Below, piece after piece: positions 9,203 through 17,683 of a DNA stretch of 64,000 bases. Below the pieces are notes generated by a model. The model had not been told where the DNA came from. It did no database searches and saw only the letters and a program-made list of their open reading frames with translations. The stretch comes from Moritella dasanensis ArB 0140. Lineage in GTDB: Bacteria > Pseudomonadota > Gammaproteobacteria > Enterobacterales > Moritellaceae. The translations under genes and the position numbers were made by a program. Position 1 is the first letter of the stretch; each line of letters begins with the position of its first letter. The DNA lies in NCBI RefSeq assembly GCF_000276805.1, contig NZ_AKXQ01000026.1, forward strand, positions 1 to 64,000, written 5' to 3'.

Positions 9203-9595
9203 ATGTCAAAGACACTCGATAGCAACCAAATCGCGACAATTCAAGCTTATGATGCAGAAAAACGCCTTAGCTATTTATTAAAAGAAGTCACTACCGAACG
9301 TCAGATCTGGATCCTAACGGATGAGCATGGCTGCGTAATGCTTAACAATGAAGACGAAGATTGTGTACCTGTATGGCCTAACGCTGAATTTGCACAATCT
9401 TGGGCAACTGGCGAATGGGAACATTGTAAAACAGAATCGATCTCGTTAGCGAAATGGCAAAGCCGTTGGACATCAGGCCTAATGGATGATGATTTAGCAT
9501 TAGTTATTTTTCCTAACCTTCAAGACGAAGGTCTTATCATGTTCCCTGACGAATTTGATATGGCGCTGCAGAAACAAACGAAGAAAAACCGCTAA
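9203..9595 (+). CDS. DUF2750 domain-containing protein
   Basis: The 130-residue acidic cytoplasmic protein shows the DUF2750 signature: QIWILTDEHGCVML followed by VPVWPNAEFA and a closing DEGLIMFPDEFDMAL. No catalytic motif is recognised, and the family has no assigned function that I know. A ribosome binding site (TAGGAAC) sits 10 bases before the ATG. An intrinsic terminator follows 28 bases after the stop, so it is probably expressed alone. Confidence 0.82.
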   Translation: MSKTLDSNQIATIQAYDAEKRLSYLLKEVTTERQIWILTDEHGCVMLNNEDEDCVPVWPNAEFAQSWATGEWEHCKTESISLAKWQSRWTSGLMDDDLALVIFPNLQDEGLIMFPDEFDMALQKQTKKNR

Positions 9596-9623
9596 TAGCT
9601 AAATAATCATAGTTAACACATAG

Positions 9624-9658
9624 GCCTGCCTGTATTAGATGATACAGCAGGCTTTTTT
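9624..9658 (+). terminator. Intrinsic terminator after the DUF2750 gene
   Basis: The stem GCCTGCCTGTAT / ATACAGCAGGC (one bulged base) has a 6-base loop and is followed by six T. Confidence 0.85.
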
Positions 9659-9874
9659 ATTTCTGACATTTACCATCCCTAACATCTGCTTCGAACGTCT
9701 GCATCGCAAGCCCCTCCTCATTCATCAATAACCCCGTATTACCAACAAGCAATGCGACTTACAAAGCAGTGCGGTCTACAAAGTAGTACTAATATCACTA
9801 AGTTAGGAAATGTTATTTTATTTACCCGTATTCTCATGTATGGTTTCCCTTTCCTGTGTAATTGGCCTAACGAT

Positions 9875-10816
9875 ATGATTTCAAACAAGCTAAAATTATT
9901 TATTCTCTACATATGTTTCTCGTTATTAAGCGGTTGCTCAGTTGTTCGCTGGAAAATAGACAGTGATGAAGACAGCCTTAAAGCAGTGGGTTTTACACAA
10001 GCTGAAATTAGCCTAGAAGAAGGCGGCAGCCTGAGCTACTGGCGTGGAGGTAAAGGCCAGCCGCTATTATTGATTCATGGATTCGGTGGTAATGCCGTCA
10101 CCACTTGGAAAGATGAAATGCAGGCTTTAAGCGCAGACTACGATGTCATAGCCCCTGATCTGGCCTGGTTTGGTGATTCTTTCAGTGCTGGCGAAGCTAA
10201 CTTAACCACAGAGACAGAGGCTATATGGCAGCTCGTAAACCAACTTAAACTTGATAATATCAACATAGCCAGTATTTCTTATGGCGGTTTTATCACGTTA
10301 AATATGATGAACAACAGCCCAGATCAAACTCGCCAGATTAATAAAGCGATTATTATCGCCAGCCCAGGGCCCTACTTTAACGATGAGGATCTTGACGCGT
10401 TAACGACCCGCTTTGCAGTCGACAACCCAGAAGACTTCTTTATACCAAAAAACAGCAAGGAGTTACGCCGTTTATTTGATGGCATTTTCGTCGCCCCTAA
10501 AATGATGCCAGACTTTGTAGCTGATCAAATTTATCAAACTTACTTTGCTGCTTGGCATAAACAAAGAGTAGAAATGATCCAGTCACTACCAGCAGATCGC
10601 GATGTGTTACTCGATGCGCCACAGTCATCGATACCAACGCTATTAATCTGGGGAGAGAAAGATCAGATATTTCCTCTTGAACACGGTATTTATCTCAGTA
10701 AAAAAATCCAAGCACCGCTTGTTGTTATACCCGACACTGGCCACGGGGTTACCAACGAACAACCGGAAGTGGTTGTACATTTAATCAAAAACTTTATCGA
10801 CAACGAAAAAAAATAG
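9875..10816 (+). CDS. Alpha/beta hydrolase, predicted lipoprotein
   Basis: An upstream in-frame ATG at 9752 exists, but the start at 9875 gives a clean lipoprotein signal (LLSGC, Cys about 21), so I prefer it. The mature protein is an alpha/beta hydrolase: oxyanion-hole segment LLLIHGFGG, nucleophile elbow SISYGGF (Ser), acid in WGEKDQIFP (Asp) and catalytic His in DTGHGVTNEQP. It resembles the 2-hydroxymuconate hydrolase/epoxide hydrolase type. Substrate is unknown. The elbow has Ser where Gly is commoner (SxSxGG). The protein would sit on the periplasmic side of a membrane. Confidence 0.82.
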   Translation: MISNKLKLFILYICFSLLSGCSVVRWKIDSDEDSLKAVGFTQAEISLEEGGSLSYWRGGKGQPLLLIHGFGGNAVTTWKDEMQALSADYDVIAPDLAWFGDSFSAGEANLTTETEAIWQLVNQLKLDNINIASISYGGFITLNMMNNSPDQTRQINKAIIIASPGPYFNDEDLDALTTRFAVDNPEDFFIPKNSKELRRLFDGIFVAPKMMPDFVADQIYQTYFAAWHKQRVEMIQSLPADRDVLLDAPQSSIPTLLIWGEKDQIFPLEHGIYLSKKIQAPLVVIPDTGHGVTNEQPEVVVHLIKNFIDNEKK

Positions 10817-10896
10817 TACTGCTTAAAGATAGTACTGTTTATAGCGGTATAACTGTTATTATGCCGCTATGGAACATTGAGAGCATTGAATTAGTT

Positions 10897-11691
10897 ATGA
10901 GTAAAAAACATTACGTAGTATGGAAAGGCGTGAAGACTGGGATATTTGATAACTGGTCTGAAACGAAAGCGCAAATTGATGGCCGCAGTGATGCCCAATA
11001 TATGGGCTTTGCATCAAAAGACGAAGCAGACCAAGCATTCGCTTCAACTTATACTCGTGCATTAATGAAACGCTCATTTGCAAAAGATGACGCGACAGGC
11101 TCAGGTGTTAAACCAAAAGCAACACGTCCCGTTGGCGCATCAAAGTCAATTTTATCTGCTGCACCACAAATTGCTGATCTCAATATTTACTGTGATGGTG
11201 CTTGCTCTCCAAACCCGGGTAAATCAGGAACCGGAGTGGCTGTTTATGACAAAGATAAACTAGCGCAATTATGGTATGGCTTATACGAAGAGAATGGCAC
11301 CAACAACACAGCAGAGTTAAATGGTCTATTAGTCTCTTTTCGCATTGCCGCATCGCACATAGAGCAAGGCAAAACCGTGCAAGTGCTTTCTGACTCAAAA
11401 TATTCAATTGATTGCATCACGAAGTGGGCAAAAGGCTGGAAAAATAAAGGTTGGAAACGCGGTAAAAATGAAGAAATTAAAAACCTTGCCATTATCCAGC
11501 AATGTTTCGGTTTATACGAAGAGTTAAAATCGAATCTGATCATTTCTCATGTCAAAGGACATGCGAACATTGAAGGTAATGAATTGTCCGATCGCATGGC
11601 AGTATTAGCACGCATGCAACAAGAACCGAAACTGGTGCAATATACTCACAGTATTAATATTGCAGACATCCTAGCGATGCCATCGGGTTAA
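10897..11691 (+). CDS. rnhA: Ribonuclease HI with N-terminal viroplasmin-like domain
   Basis: The ATG at 10897 starts directly on the conserved viroplasmin (caulimovirus VI-type) domain, KHYVVWKGVKTGIF...AQYMGF, so the earlier ATG at 10861 is unlikely. A linker (about 60-95) leads to the RNase H domain with all four acidic residues: Asp in YCDGACSPNPG, Glu in NNTAELNGL, Asp in LSDSKYSID and Asp in EGNELSDRMA. It degrades RNA in RNA-DNA hybrids; the N-terminal domain binds hybrids in eukaryotic RNase H1. A 9-bp tandem repeat follows the gene. Confidence 0.92.
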   Translation: MSKKHYVVWKGVKTGIFDNWSETKAQIDGRSDAQYMGFASKDEADQAFASTYTRALMKRSFAKDDATGSGVKPKATRPVGASKSILSAAPQIADLNIYCDGACSPNPGKSGTGVAVYDKDKLAQLWYGLYEENGTNNTAELNGLLVSFRIAASHIEQGKTVQVLSDSKYSIDCITKWAKGWKNKGWKRGKNEEIKNLAIIQQCFGLYEELKSNLIISHVKGHANIEGNELSDRMAVLARMQQEPKLVQYTHSINIADILAMPSG

Positions 11692-11710
11692 TGAGCCCCC
11701 TGAGTAAGCC

Positions 11711-11751
11711 AGTATTGACAGTATTGACAGTATTGACAGTATTGACAGTAT
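11711..11751. repeat. 9-bp tandem repeat, about 4.5 copies
   Basis: The unit AGTATTGAC is repeated perfectly four times (11711-11746) and then partly (AGTAT). It starts 19 bases after the rnhA stop. It is a candidate variable-number repeat. It is non-coding. Confidence 0.85.
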
Positions 11752-11765
11752 CACAATAAACAAAA

Positions 11766-11814
11766 CAAGCTGGCTTGGGTATTATTCACAGTGAATAAAC
11801 CGTATGACAGCTTG
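11766..11814. terminator. Nested hairpin between convergent genes
   Basis: An outer stem CAAGCTG (11766-11772) / CAGCTTG (11808-11814) encloses a perfect inner palindrome TTATTCAC-A-GTGAATAA (11782-11798). The sequence CTTTTGTCTTT follows on the plus strand. It lies between rnhA and a convergent lipoprotein gene, so a bidirectional terminator is likely. Confidence 0.5.
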
Positions 11815-11856
11815 CTTTTGTCTTTATAAATACCACACCAACAATACACGTAATAA

Positions 11857-12165
11857 TTAAATAATTGGTGAGCAGCCTTTCAGCATCAGGGCAACATTCG
11901 AACTTGCTTTAGCTTGTGCATAATATGCATCAGTCGTAGTAAGACCTGTTTCAGTCATGGCACCCACATCCGCAGAAATAAGTGGTGCGATAACCGTTAA
12001 TGCCGATGCTGATTGTCGATCTGCTTCATACGCCGAAAATGCTTTACTGATCTCTGGGCATGTAAAAGCATCCGCACCTTGTTGCGCCATATCATAAGCT
12101 TGAGAAGACGTTTCACAGCCAGCAAGCGAGCCAGCAAATAATACTACTGCTATTATTTTATACAT
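11857..12165 (-). CDS. Small hypothetical lipoprotein
   Basis: The 102-residue product has a textbook lipoprotein signal with lipobox LAGC (Cys17) and no Asp after the Cys, which favours outer membrane sorting in enterics. The mature part is Ala/Thr-rich and predicted helical, with two further cysteines (FTCPEIS, LKGCSPII) that could form a disulfide. The ribosome binding site AAGGAAA lies 7 bases before the ATG. I do not recognise the family. It stands alone. Confidence 0.7.
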   Translation of the reverse strand: MYKIIAVVLFAGSLAGCETSSQAYDMAQQGADAFTCPEISKAFSAYEADRQSASALTVIAPLISADVGAMTETGLTTTDAYYAQAKASSNVALMLKGCSPII

Positions 12166-12354
12166 TCATATTTCCTTATTTTATATCTACGCACTGCCAA
12201 TACACAGCGCTTCAATCAACCCTGTTTCATCCAGTATAGCCTATAAAATCAAGATAATGCGCGACAAAGCACACAGCGTCTAGCTACACCATATTTACAT
12301 TTATCATATCCACGTTAAGATAAACAGCAAACACCTCTCAATGCATGGATAGAT

Positions 12355-13272
12355 ATGTCAAAATATTGTTTTAAAAGGTTAATTCCGTTTCTTCTTGGTA
12401 ATGTCCTCATACCGGTTTCAGCAGCAACAGTATCTGAAATATCGGTCTCTGACTGTAGATCGATGGTCACAGCTGGTGTCATGTCAGCAGCAGCGCCAGT
12501 GCAATGTACTCGCTTAAAACAAGTGCAATTTGACTATATCGATTTTCAAGGCCAGCAACACAACAATGGATCAATTGTCGTCATGGACGCGGTAGCACCG
12601 TATATTGCCACTATTTTTGACCAGTTATATGCGTTGAAATTCCCAATTAATAAAGCCCAGCCGATACGTAATTACCAAGGTGATGACGACTTATCGATGG
12701 CAGACAATAATACCTCGGCATTCAATTATCGCCCCATTGCAGGTAAGCGTTCACTATCGATTCATGCTTATGGTTTAGCGATTGATATCAACCCTAAACA
12801 GAATCCGTTCGTTGAATTTGGCGAGCAAGGCAGTGCGAAGTTTAAGCCTGTTGATGGGGCTAAATATACTAACAGAATGCAATTTAGATATGGCAAAGAC
12901 GAGCGTCAGGGGTTTGCTGAAGATGTAATAACGACGTTTGCTGATAACGGCTTTTTATACTGGGGTGGCTTTTGGAATACCCCGATTGATTACCAACACT
13001 TTCAAGTCAGCCGCAATATGGCTAATTTAATGTCGGCAATGCCTGCTGATAACGCAACTCAGTTCTTCGACAATTATGTGCAGTGGTATCAATCATGCAA
13101 AGCCAGTTATCCGACAGCTTATGCAAAGCATAACGTCAGTGATTATGTCCACTATTTAGAACACCAACTTAACAGTAAATCATTAAGTAAAACATTTAAC
13201 CAATCACCGAATAAAGTAATAGCGGCGATACAACAACCGCTAAAAATTTCAACTCTGTGTGTAAAAAGCTAG
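12355..13272 (+). CDS. M15-type peptidase (VanY/L-alanyl-D-glutamate-like), exported
   Basis: The 305-residue product has a signal peptide (hydrophobic 10-22, cleavage after SAA) and then a zinc peptidase domain of the M15 type. The ligand pattern is SIHAYGLAIDINP (His and Asp of HxxxxxxD), and the second His is in DYQHFQV after the WGGFW segment. Such enzymes cut peptide stems of peptidoglycan or phage-type substrates. The C-terminal 75 residues (after YVQWYQSC) are not part of the core domain. The natural substrate is uncertain. Flanking genes on both sides are convergent or unrelated. Confidence 0.82.
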   Translation: MSKYCFKRLIPFLLGNVLIPVSAATVSEISVSDCRSMVTAGVMSAAAPVQCTRLKQVQFDYIDFQGQQHNNGSIVVMDAVAPYIATIFDQLYALKFPINKAQPIRNYQGDDDLSMADNNTSAFNYRPIAGKRSLSIHAYGLAIDINPKQNPFVEFGEQGSAKFKPVDGAKYTNRMQFRYGKDERQGFAEDVITTFADNGFLYWGGFWNTPIDYQHFQVSRNMANLMSAMPADNATQFFDNYVQWYQSCKASYPTAYAKHNVSDYVHYLEHQLNSKSLSKTFNQSPNKVIAAIQQPLKISTLCVKS

Positions 13273-13300
13273 ATTAAATAAAGTAGAGCTAAGACCGTTA

Positions 13301-13714
13301 TTATTCGTCACCCAATGATTTATAAGGCCAGTAATAATGGCCGGCACGGATAATAACCGTCGAAATAGCCAGTACTAACGCGGCAATTGACAGCCATACC
13401 ACATCCAGACTCTGTAATTCTTTCATACCAAGCGTGACATAACGAGCAATCGCCATCATCGCGATATAAATAGGATAGCGAACTGGGATCTTACCATTTA
13501 CGACAAATTGCTGGATCATCGCCAGTACTTCAAGATAGATAAACATTAACAAGATATCAGTTAGCTTTACCGTACGTAATTCATAGACATGGTAAAAATC
13601 ATTTGCCATGGCAAATATGGTCGCCAGTGTAATAGCAACCAATAGGACAGCTTCAATATAACTGAATAGCTTTAAGAAAATATGACTAAATTTCTTTGGT
13701 AAATGAGATGGCAT
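13301..13714 (-). CDS. psiE: PsiE family membrane protein
   Basis: The 137-residue product has four predicted membrane helices (about 15-37, 52-72, 79-97, 103-124) and matches phosphate-starvation-inducible PsiE. The conserved centre is LMFIYLEVLAMIQQFVVNGK followed by PVRYPIYIAMMAIARY. Function is unknown. In E. coli the gene is under PhoB and CRP, but I see no good Pho box here. GGAG lies 6 bases before the ATG. Confidence 0.88.
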   Translation of the reverse strand: MPSHLPKKFSHIFLKLFSYIEAVLLVAITLATIFAMANDFYHVYELRTVKLTDILLMFIYLEVLAMIQQFVVNGKIPVRYPIYIAMMAIARYVTLGMKELQSLDVVWLSIAALVLAISTVIIRAGHYYWPYKSLGDE

Positions 13715-14125
13715 AATCGCTCCGAAAGATAAATGTAATGCTTATTTTAAATAATAAGTTCTTCTGACAATATACAATAGTTTGTAAATAATTGTATATT
13801 TCAATGTTGGCTACGTAGCTTAGTTAACGCTTATCTTTTCGCCATATAAATAGATGATAAATTTAACAACGGCCATTTATAATACAATAAATATAACAAC
13901 CTAAACACTAAGTAAAATATCTGATATTATATTGCCAATAAATAACATTTAATATCAATGCATTAATAGTTTTATTTCTAATTTAGCCTGATAGGTCAAA
14001 AGATAATCATCATCAACATATGTCATGTTTCACATCTGTTAAATTACCATTACTATATTTTTTATTAATCACTTCATTCTATAATATTAAAAATATATGA
14101 CGAGTTGTCGCCAAGGGAGTTATAG
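13715..14125. other. AT-rich divergent intergenic region, psiE and diguanylate cyclase
   Basis: These 411 bases contain no gene I can support. A 10-bp inverted repeat, AATATACAAT (13769-13778) and ATTGTATATT (13791-13800), lies about 55 bases upstream of psiE and could be an operator. The rest is strongly AT-rich. The region must contain the promoters of both divergent genes, but none stands out. Confidence 0.5.
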
Positions 14126-15433
14126 GTGCGGAAAGTTCAAAAAATAACAATAGGGATTATTATTGTTACCTTAGTTATATTAGTGTGGTATCACTTCCGT
14201 GCTAATACTAAAACCTGTACTGTTACACCTGATAACTTTCGTTTTTTGAATATTGATGATAGCAGTAAAGGCGGTTTAAGTAGCTCAGCTATCAATTTTA
14301 AAGATGGTAAAGCTTACCTCACTTGCGAAGTAGTTAAAGACTCTGATTATCCATGGCCCTACTGTGAAGTAGAGATCAACCTTTCAGATAGCCTTTTTCA
14401 AGGTATCGATTTCTCGGTATATAATAAAATCAGTCTTGATATCGATTATACCACCACACATGCGAATAAACGGCTACGTGTCTATATCCGTAACAGTCAC
14501 CCTGCCTATACCCGTGGAGATGAACGAACTTCATTAAAATTTAATGGTATTGAGTATACGCCTGGCTTTGGAGAGGGAGCAAAAGCTATTTTGCTTGATA
14601 CTTTCCAGGTATTGACTTGGTGGATCGCGGATAACAATATTGACCTCGAACATGCCTCTGCTGATTTCTCAAACGTGCCTATTATTGAAATTGCCACAGC
14701 ATCTGGAGTCACTGAAGGAAGCTTTGAAATCATCATTAATAGCATTGAATTTCAAGGAGTATGGATTGAAGAGTCCACCTTACTCAAGGGGCTTTTGTAT
14801 ACCTGGTTATTTTTAATAATTGGTTTTATATTATATGAACAAAGTAAGTTGTACCGAAGACTGAAAAAAAGCCATCAAAGAGCAGGACGACTGTTTAAAT
14901 TAAACCAGAACTTAACCGAAACCAACGTTAAATTTTCCGAATTAGCCAATAGAGATCCTCTCACCGGTGCGCTAAATCGCAATGCGGTACAGGGTTGGTT
15001 AAAAGACATGGCGCAACAAGTGCGTTGGGGTAAACAAGATTTTTCAGCACTGTTCATTGATATTGATTATTTCAAACATGTGAATGATGAGTATGGTCAT
15101 CAGGTCGGAGACGATATTTTACGTGAATTTGTGTTAGTGATATCCACCCACATTCGCAGTAATGATCATTTAGTTCGCTGGGGCGGTGAAGAGTTTATCG
15201 TATTCTTTCCTGACACTAACAGCCAACAAGCAAGTAACAAAGCTGAATCACTTCGACACATTATCGAGTCGCATCAATGGTGCCATCACAAATCGCTAAC
15301 GTGCAGTATTGGCGTTGCTCAAATGGGCCAAGAGCGGATAACAGAAATGATTGCACGCGCAGATGAAGCGCTTTACAAAGCGAAAGGCAGCGGCCGCAAC
15401 AAAGTTGTTTGTAGTCTGCCTCCTTTGAAATAA
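14126..15433 (+). CDS. Membrane diguanylate cyclase with periplasmic sensor region
   Basis: The 435-residue product starts at GTG, with AAGGGAG 6 bases upstream. Membrane helices lie at about 6-23 and 218-238, enclosing a periplasmic domain of about 190 residues that I do not recognise (it contains two Cys near the start and a WPYCEVEI segment). After a short coiled coil, the GGDEF domain (about 270-430) shows DPLTGALNR, DIDYFKHVNDEYGHQVGD and the active-site RWGGEEF. An inhibitory I-site RSND sits five residues before it. It should make c-di-GMP with product feedback. Its stop codon is the first base triplet of a 10-bp tandem repeat. Confidence 0.9.
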   Translation: MRKVQKITIGIIIVTLVILVWYHFRANTKTCTVTPDNFRFLNIDDSSKGGLSSSAINFKDGKAYLTCEVVKDSDYPWPYCEVEINLSDSLFQGIDFSVYNKISLDIDYTTTHANKRLRVYIRNSHPAYTRGDERTSLKFNGIEYTPGFGEGAKAILLDTFQVLTWWIADNNIDLEHASADFSNVPIIEIATASGVTEGSFEIIINSIEFQGVWIEESTLLKGLLYTWLFLIIGFILYEQSKLYRRLKKSHQRAGRLFKLNQNLTETNVKFSELANRDPLTGALNRNAVQGWLKDMAQQVRWGKQDFSALFIDIDYFKHVNDEYGHQVGDDILREFVLVISTHIRSNDHLVRWGGEEFIVFFPDTNSQQASNKAESLRHIIESHQWCHHKSLTCSIGVAQMGQERITEMIARADEALYKAKGSGRNKVVCSLPPLK

Positions 15434-15480
15434 AGTGCAATAAAGCGCAATAAAGCGCAATAAAGCGCAATAAAGCGCAA
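15431..15480. repeat. 10-bp tandem repeat, five copies, starting on a stop codon
   Basis: The unit TAAAGCGCAA is present five times (first copy TAAAGTGCAA), then TAAAAAAACC follows. The first TAA is the stop codon of the diguanylate cyclase gene. The array is a candidate site for replication slippage. Confidence 0.85.
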
Positions 15481-15622
15481 TAAAAAAACCACTTTATGGA
15501 TGATAAAAAGGACTTCGTTATTTGATAAAACACACCTACGTTAGTTTTTTGAATGATGAAGCCTATTTAGCTTAAATTATTTAATTTCAAAAATTTAATG
15601 TTATATGTTTAATATTAATAGT

Positions 15623-16330
15623 TTAGGCGCAGACTTCAGAATAGCTTTTGAGCTCCGATGTTCCCTTTAGTATCCAGCCTTCAATGTTTGTCGCTTTGAT
15701 CATTAAATAATCCAAAGACGGCGCAAACCAAAGAGTAAGATTACTATCTTTTGTCTCGACGACTTTAATCACTTCTATCTCACCAAAATAGCGGGTAGAG
15801 AGTATTTCCTTACCTACAACCTGATATTCAAATAACTCCATTTCATCTGTTGCTTGTCGCAAAGTATAGAAATGCGTTTGACCTTGTCTTACATTCGCTT
15901 GAAGTTGCATAGTGATAGCATCCATATCTTGTAATGGATATTTATTACTGTGATATTGTGTTATTTCACCATTAAGCATGACGTTGCTATCTAACCCATT
16001 ATCACTAATACTTACCCGCATTTCCCTATTTTTAAATCCTGTCATTACTTGATAAAAATCAGAGGTTAAATAACGTTTTTGTTGTGATTCATAGCGAGAA
16101 TTTGAAGTTTGATAGAAGGTGGTACCAATGCCAAGAATACTCATATTACTGCGCGTTAGAAAGGACAACTCGGCACCTTGTTGTGTGATCTGGCGCTGCA
16201 ACTCTCCGGTGTTAAAACCGTTGATGTAGAGGTCGTAAATAATTTGTTGTTCACAAACAGCGGTATCCTCAGCTCGAACAAAAAAACTGATTAGCCCACA
16301 ACTGAAAATGAACAAGGCTACTTTTAACAT
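15623..16330 (-). CDS. DUF3108 domain protein, exported
   Basis: The 235-residue product has a signal peptide (about 1-20, cleavage near VRA). The mature part matches DUF3108: IIYDLYINGFNTGEL near the start, FYQTSNSRYESQQKRY in the middle, and the closing pattern LTLWFAPSLDYLMIKATN. The family is of unknown function and is predicted beta-rich and periplasmic. It starts 6 bases after the Omp85-like gene, so the two are almost surely co-expressed; that pairing suggests work at the outer membrane. Confidence 0.78.
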   Translation of the reverse strand: MLKVALFIFSCGLISFFVRAEDTAVCEQQIIYDLYINGFNTGELQRQITQQGAELSFLTRSNMSILGIGTTFYQTSNSRYESQQKRYLTSDFYQVMTGFKNREMRVSISDNGLDSNVMLNGEITQYHSNKYPLQDMDAITMQLQANVRQGQTHFYTLRQATDEMELFEYQVVGKEILSTRYFGEIEVIKVVETKDSNLTLWFAPSLDYLMIKATNIEGWILKGTSELKSYSEVCA

Positions 16331-16336
16331 ACTGGT

Positions 16337-17515
16337 CTAAAACACTTCATTAATGTTTAAATAAAATTCAGCGCCATCATCACCAAAGCCAATATCCGCG
16401 CGTAAATTAACTCTATCTTTAATATTAAATCGAAAACCAGTACCGCAGCTAACGAGCGTATCATCAAATAATCCAGAGATGTCATTAGCAACAGAACCCG
16501 CGCCAGTCCAAAAGACCATACCAACACGCCAATAAAGCGGGATCCGATATTCGACTTGGCTAAATACCATATTGTTATCTACGTATTGACCTTCGATATA
16601 ACCCCTTAGTTTTTCATCTCCGCCAAGATTAGCCAGTTGTACGAAAGGTGTATCATCACTATTGAACTCGCCTTTCACTTGCCAAGCGAGTGTGCCAGTT
16701 ATACTTTGGAATTGGTGGTATTGGCTATAATATACTTGATATTGTTCATACGTTTCAGATCGAGAATTACTGTACATCTGGTTAAATTGAAATCCTAGAT
16801 TTATACCTTTAAACGCATTATCAACGTTATCTCTGGAATCGTAATCAATTTTAATCGAGCCGCCCATACTGTTGTCTTTTACCAATTTGTCAGTATTGTT
16901 AGTCGTATTTGTATCTATGTCGCTAGGGCTAATATAGGCACCTTTGACACCAAATCCGAGGTAAATATTACTCGCTACTTTACGCAACCATATCGCATCC
17001 GCAGAAAACTCTTCTGAGTTATAGTTTGTGACATCCTGAGACTGACCAGATAAACCGTAAAAATAGCTCGCATCATTGGCAATATTGGCATGAATGAATA
17101 ATCTGTTTTTATCTGATTCAAAGAAGTTTTTATTTTTTAGACTCACGCCATAAGAATTATTTTCTGAATAATAACTATTGAGAGAAATAGATGAAGGTTG
17201 GCTTAGCTTAATGTCAGATAAATTATATAACCCCACATACAAGGCACCGATACCAAGGCCTTTTTCGGGAGTATAATAAGCTGTAGGGATAATGCTTGAA
17301 TTTAACCCTTGTTCTTTTTCATATGTTTGGCTAGCGCCTAATGAACTTAAAATATTATCCAGTGACTGAGTCATGATATTTTCAGGCCAATCAAATAGCG
17401 GTTGGTTAGCTAAATTAGGTTCTGTCGCGACGGCTGAGAAACTGGTTAGCGCAGTCATGAATAATATACGTTTATAATTTAACAAAGAGATAGCCGCCAA
17501 AAGTAATAGTGCCAT
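16337..17515 (-). CDS. Omp85-superfamily (BamA/TamA-like) outer membrane barrel without clear POTRA domains
   Basis: The 392-residue product ends in a 16-strand-type surface-antigen barrel. It carries LGGDEKLRGYIEGQYVDNN, which holds the RGY-type lid-lock motif of Omp85 proteins, then FSQVEYRIPLYWRVGMVFW, and it ends in an aromatic residue (NEVF). Residues before about 70 are too short for POTRA domains, so it resembles the short TamA-like or patatin-associated D15 type. The annotated ATG gives an unusual signal peptide with an internal NYKR; a TTG at residue 11 would give a cleaner one. Role unknown: an export or insertion pore. Confidence 0.78.
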   Translation of the reverse strand: MALLLLAAISLLNYKRILFMTALTSFSAVATEPNLANQPLFDWPENIMTQSLDNILSSLGASQTYEKEQGLNSSIIPTAYYTPEKGLGIGALYVGLYNLSDIKLSQPSSISLNSYYSENNSYGVSLKNKNFFESDKNRLFIHANIANDASYFYGLSGQSQDVTNYNSEEFSADAIWLRKVASNIYLGFGVKGAYISPSDIDTNTTNNTDKLVKDNSMGGSIKIDYDSRDNVDNAFKGINLGFQFNQMYSNSRSETYEQYQVYYSQYHQFQSITGTLAWQVKGEFNSDDTPFVQLANLGGDEKLRGYIEGQYVDNNMVFSQVEYRIPLYWRVGMVFWTGAGSVANDISGLFDDTLVSCGTGFRFNIKDRVNLRADIGFGDDGAEFYLNINEVF

Positions 17516-17576
17516 GTGGCGTTTATTCGCTACATGCAGATTGATATGGCCTTATGTTATCACTGTCTATTAAAGT

Positions 17577-17610
17577 GATAAAGCCTCATCAAAGTGAGGC
17601 TTTATCTTTA
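17577..17610. terminator. Intrinsic terminator after fruA
   Basis: A perfect stem GATAAAGCCTCA / TGAGGCTTTATC with loop TCAAAG lies between fruA and the Omp85-like gene. The downstream T-run is short in both directions. Confidence 0.65.
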
Positions 17611-17683
17611 TAACAATTATAATGCTTTGATTTATAATTAGTTACCTACAAACGATAACGTATAATACAGATAATCGAACGTG

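Noticed and set aside
9752-9874. N-terminal extension of the alpha/beta hydrolase
   Set aside because: The extension would bury the lipoprotein signal, and the internal ATG at 9875 gives a standard lipobox at the right distance.
14021-14045. Possible Pho box upstream region (TGTCATGTTTCACATCTGTTA)
   Set aside because: The two TGT elements are 16 bases apart rather than the 11-base Pho spacing, and they lie far from psiE.
15431-15480. Possible CRISPR-like array
   Set aside because: The unit is 10 bp and directly repeated with no spacers, so it is a simple tandem repeat.
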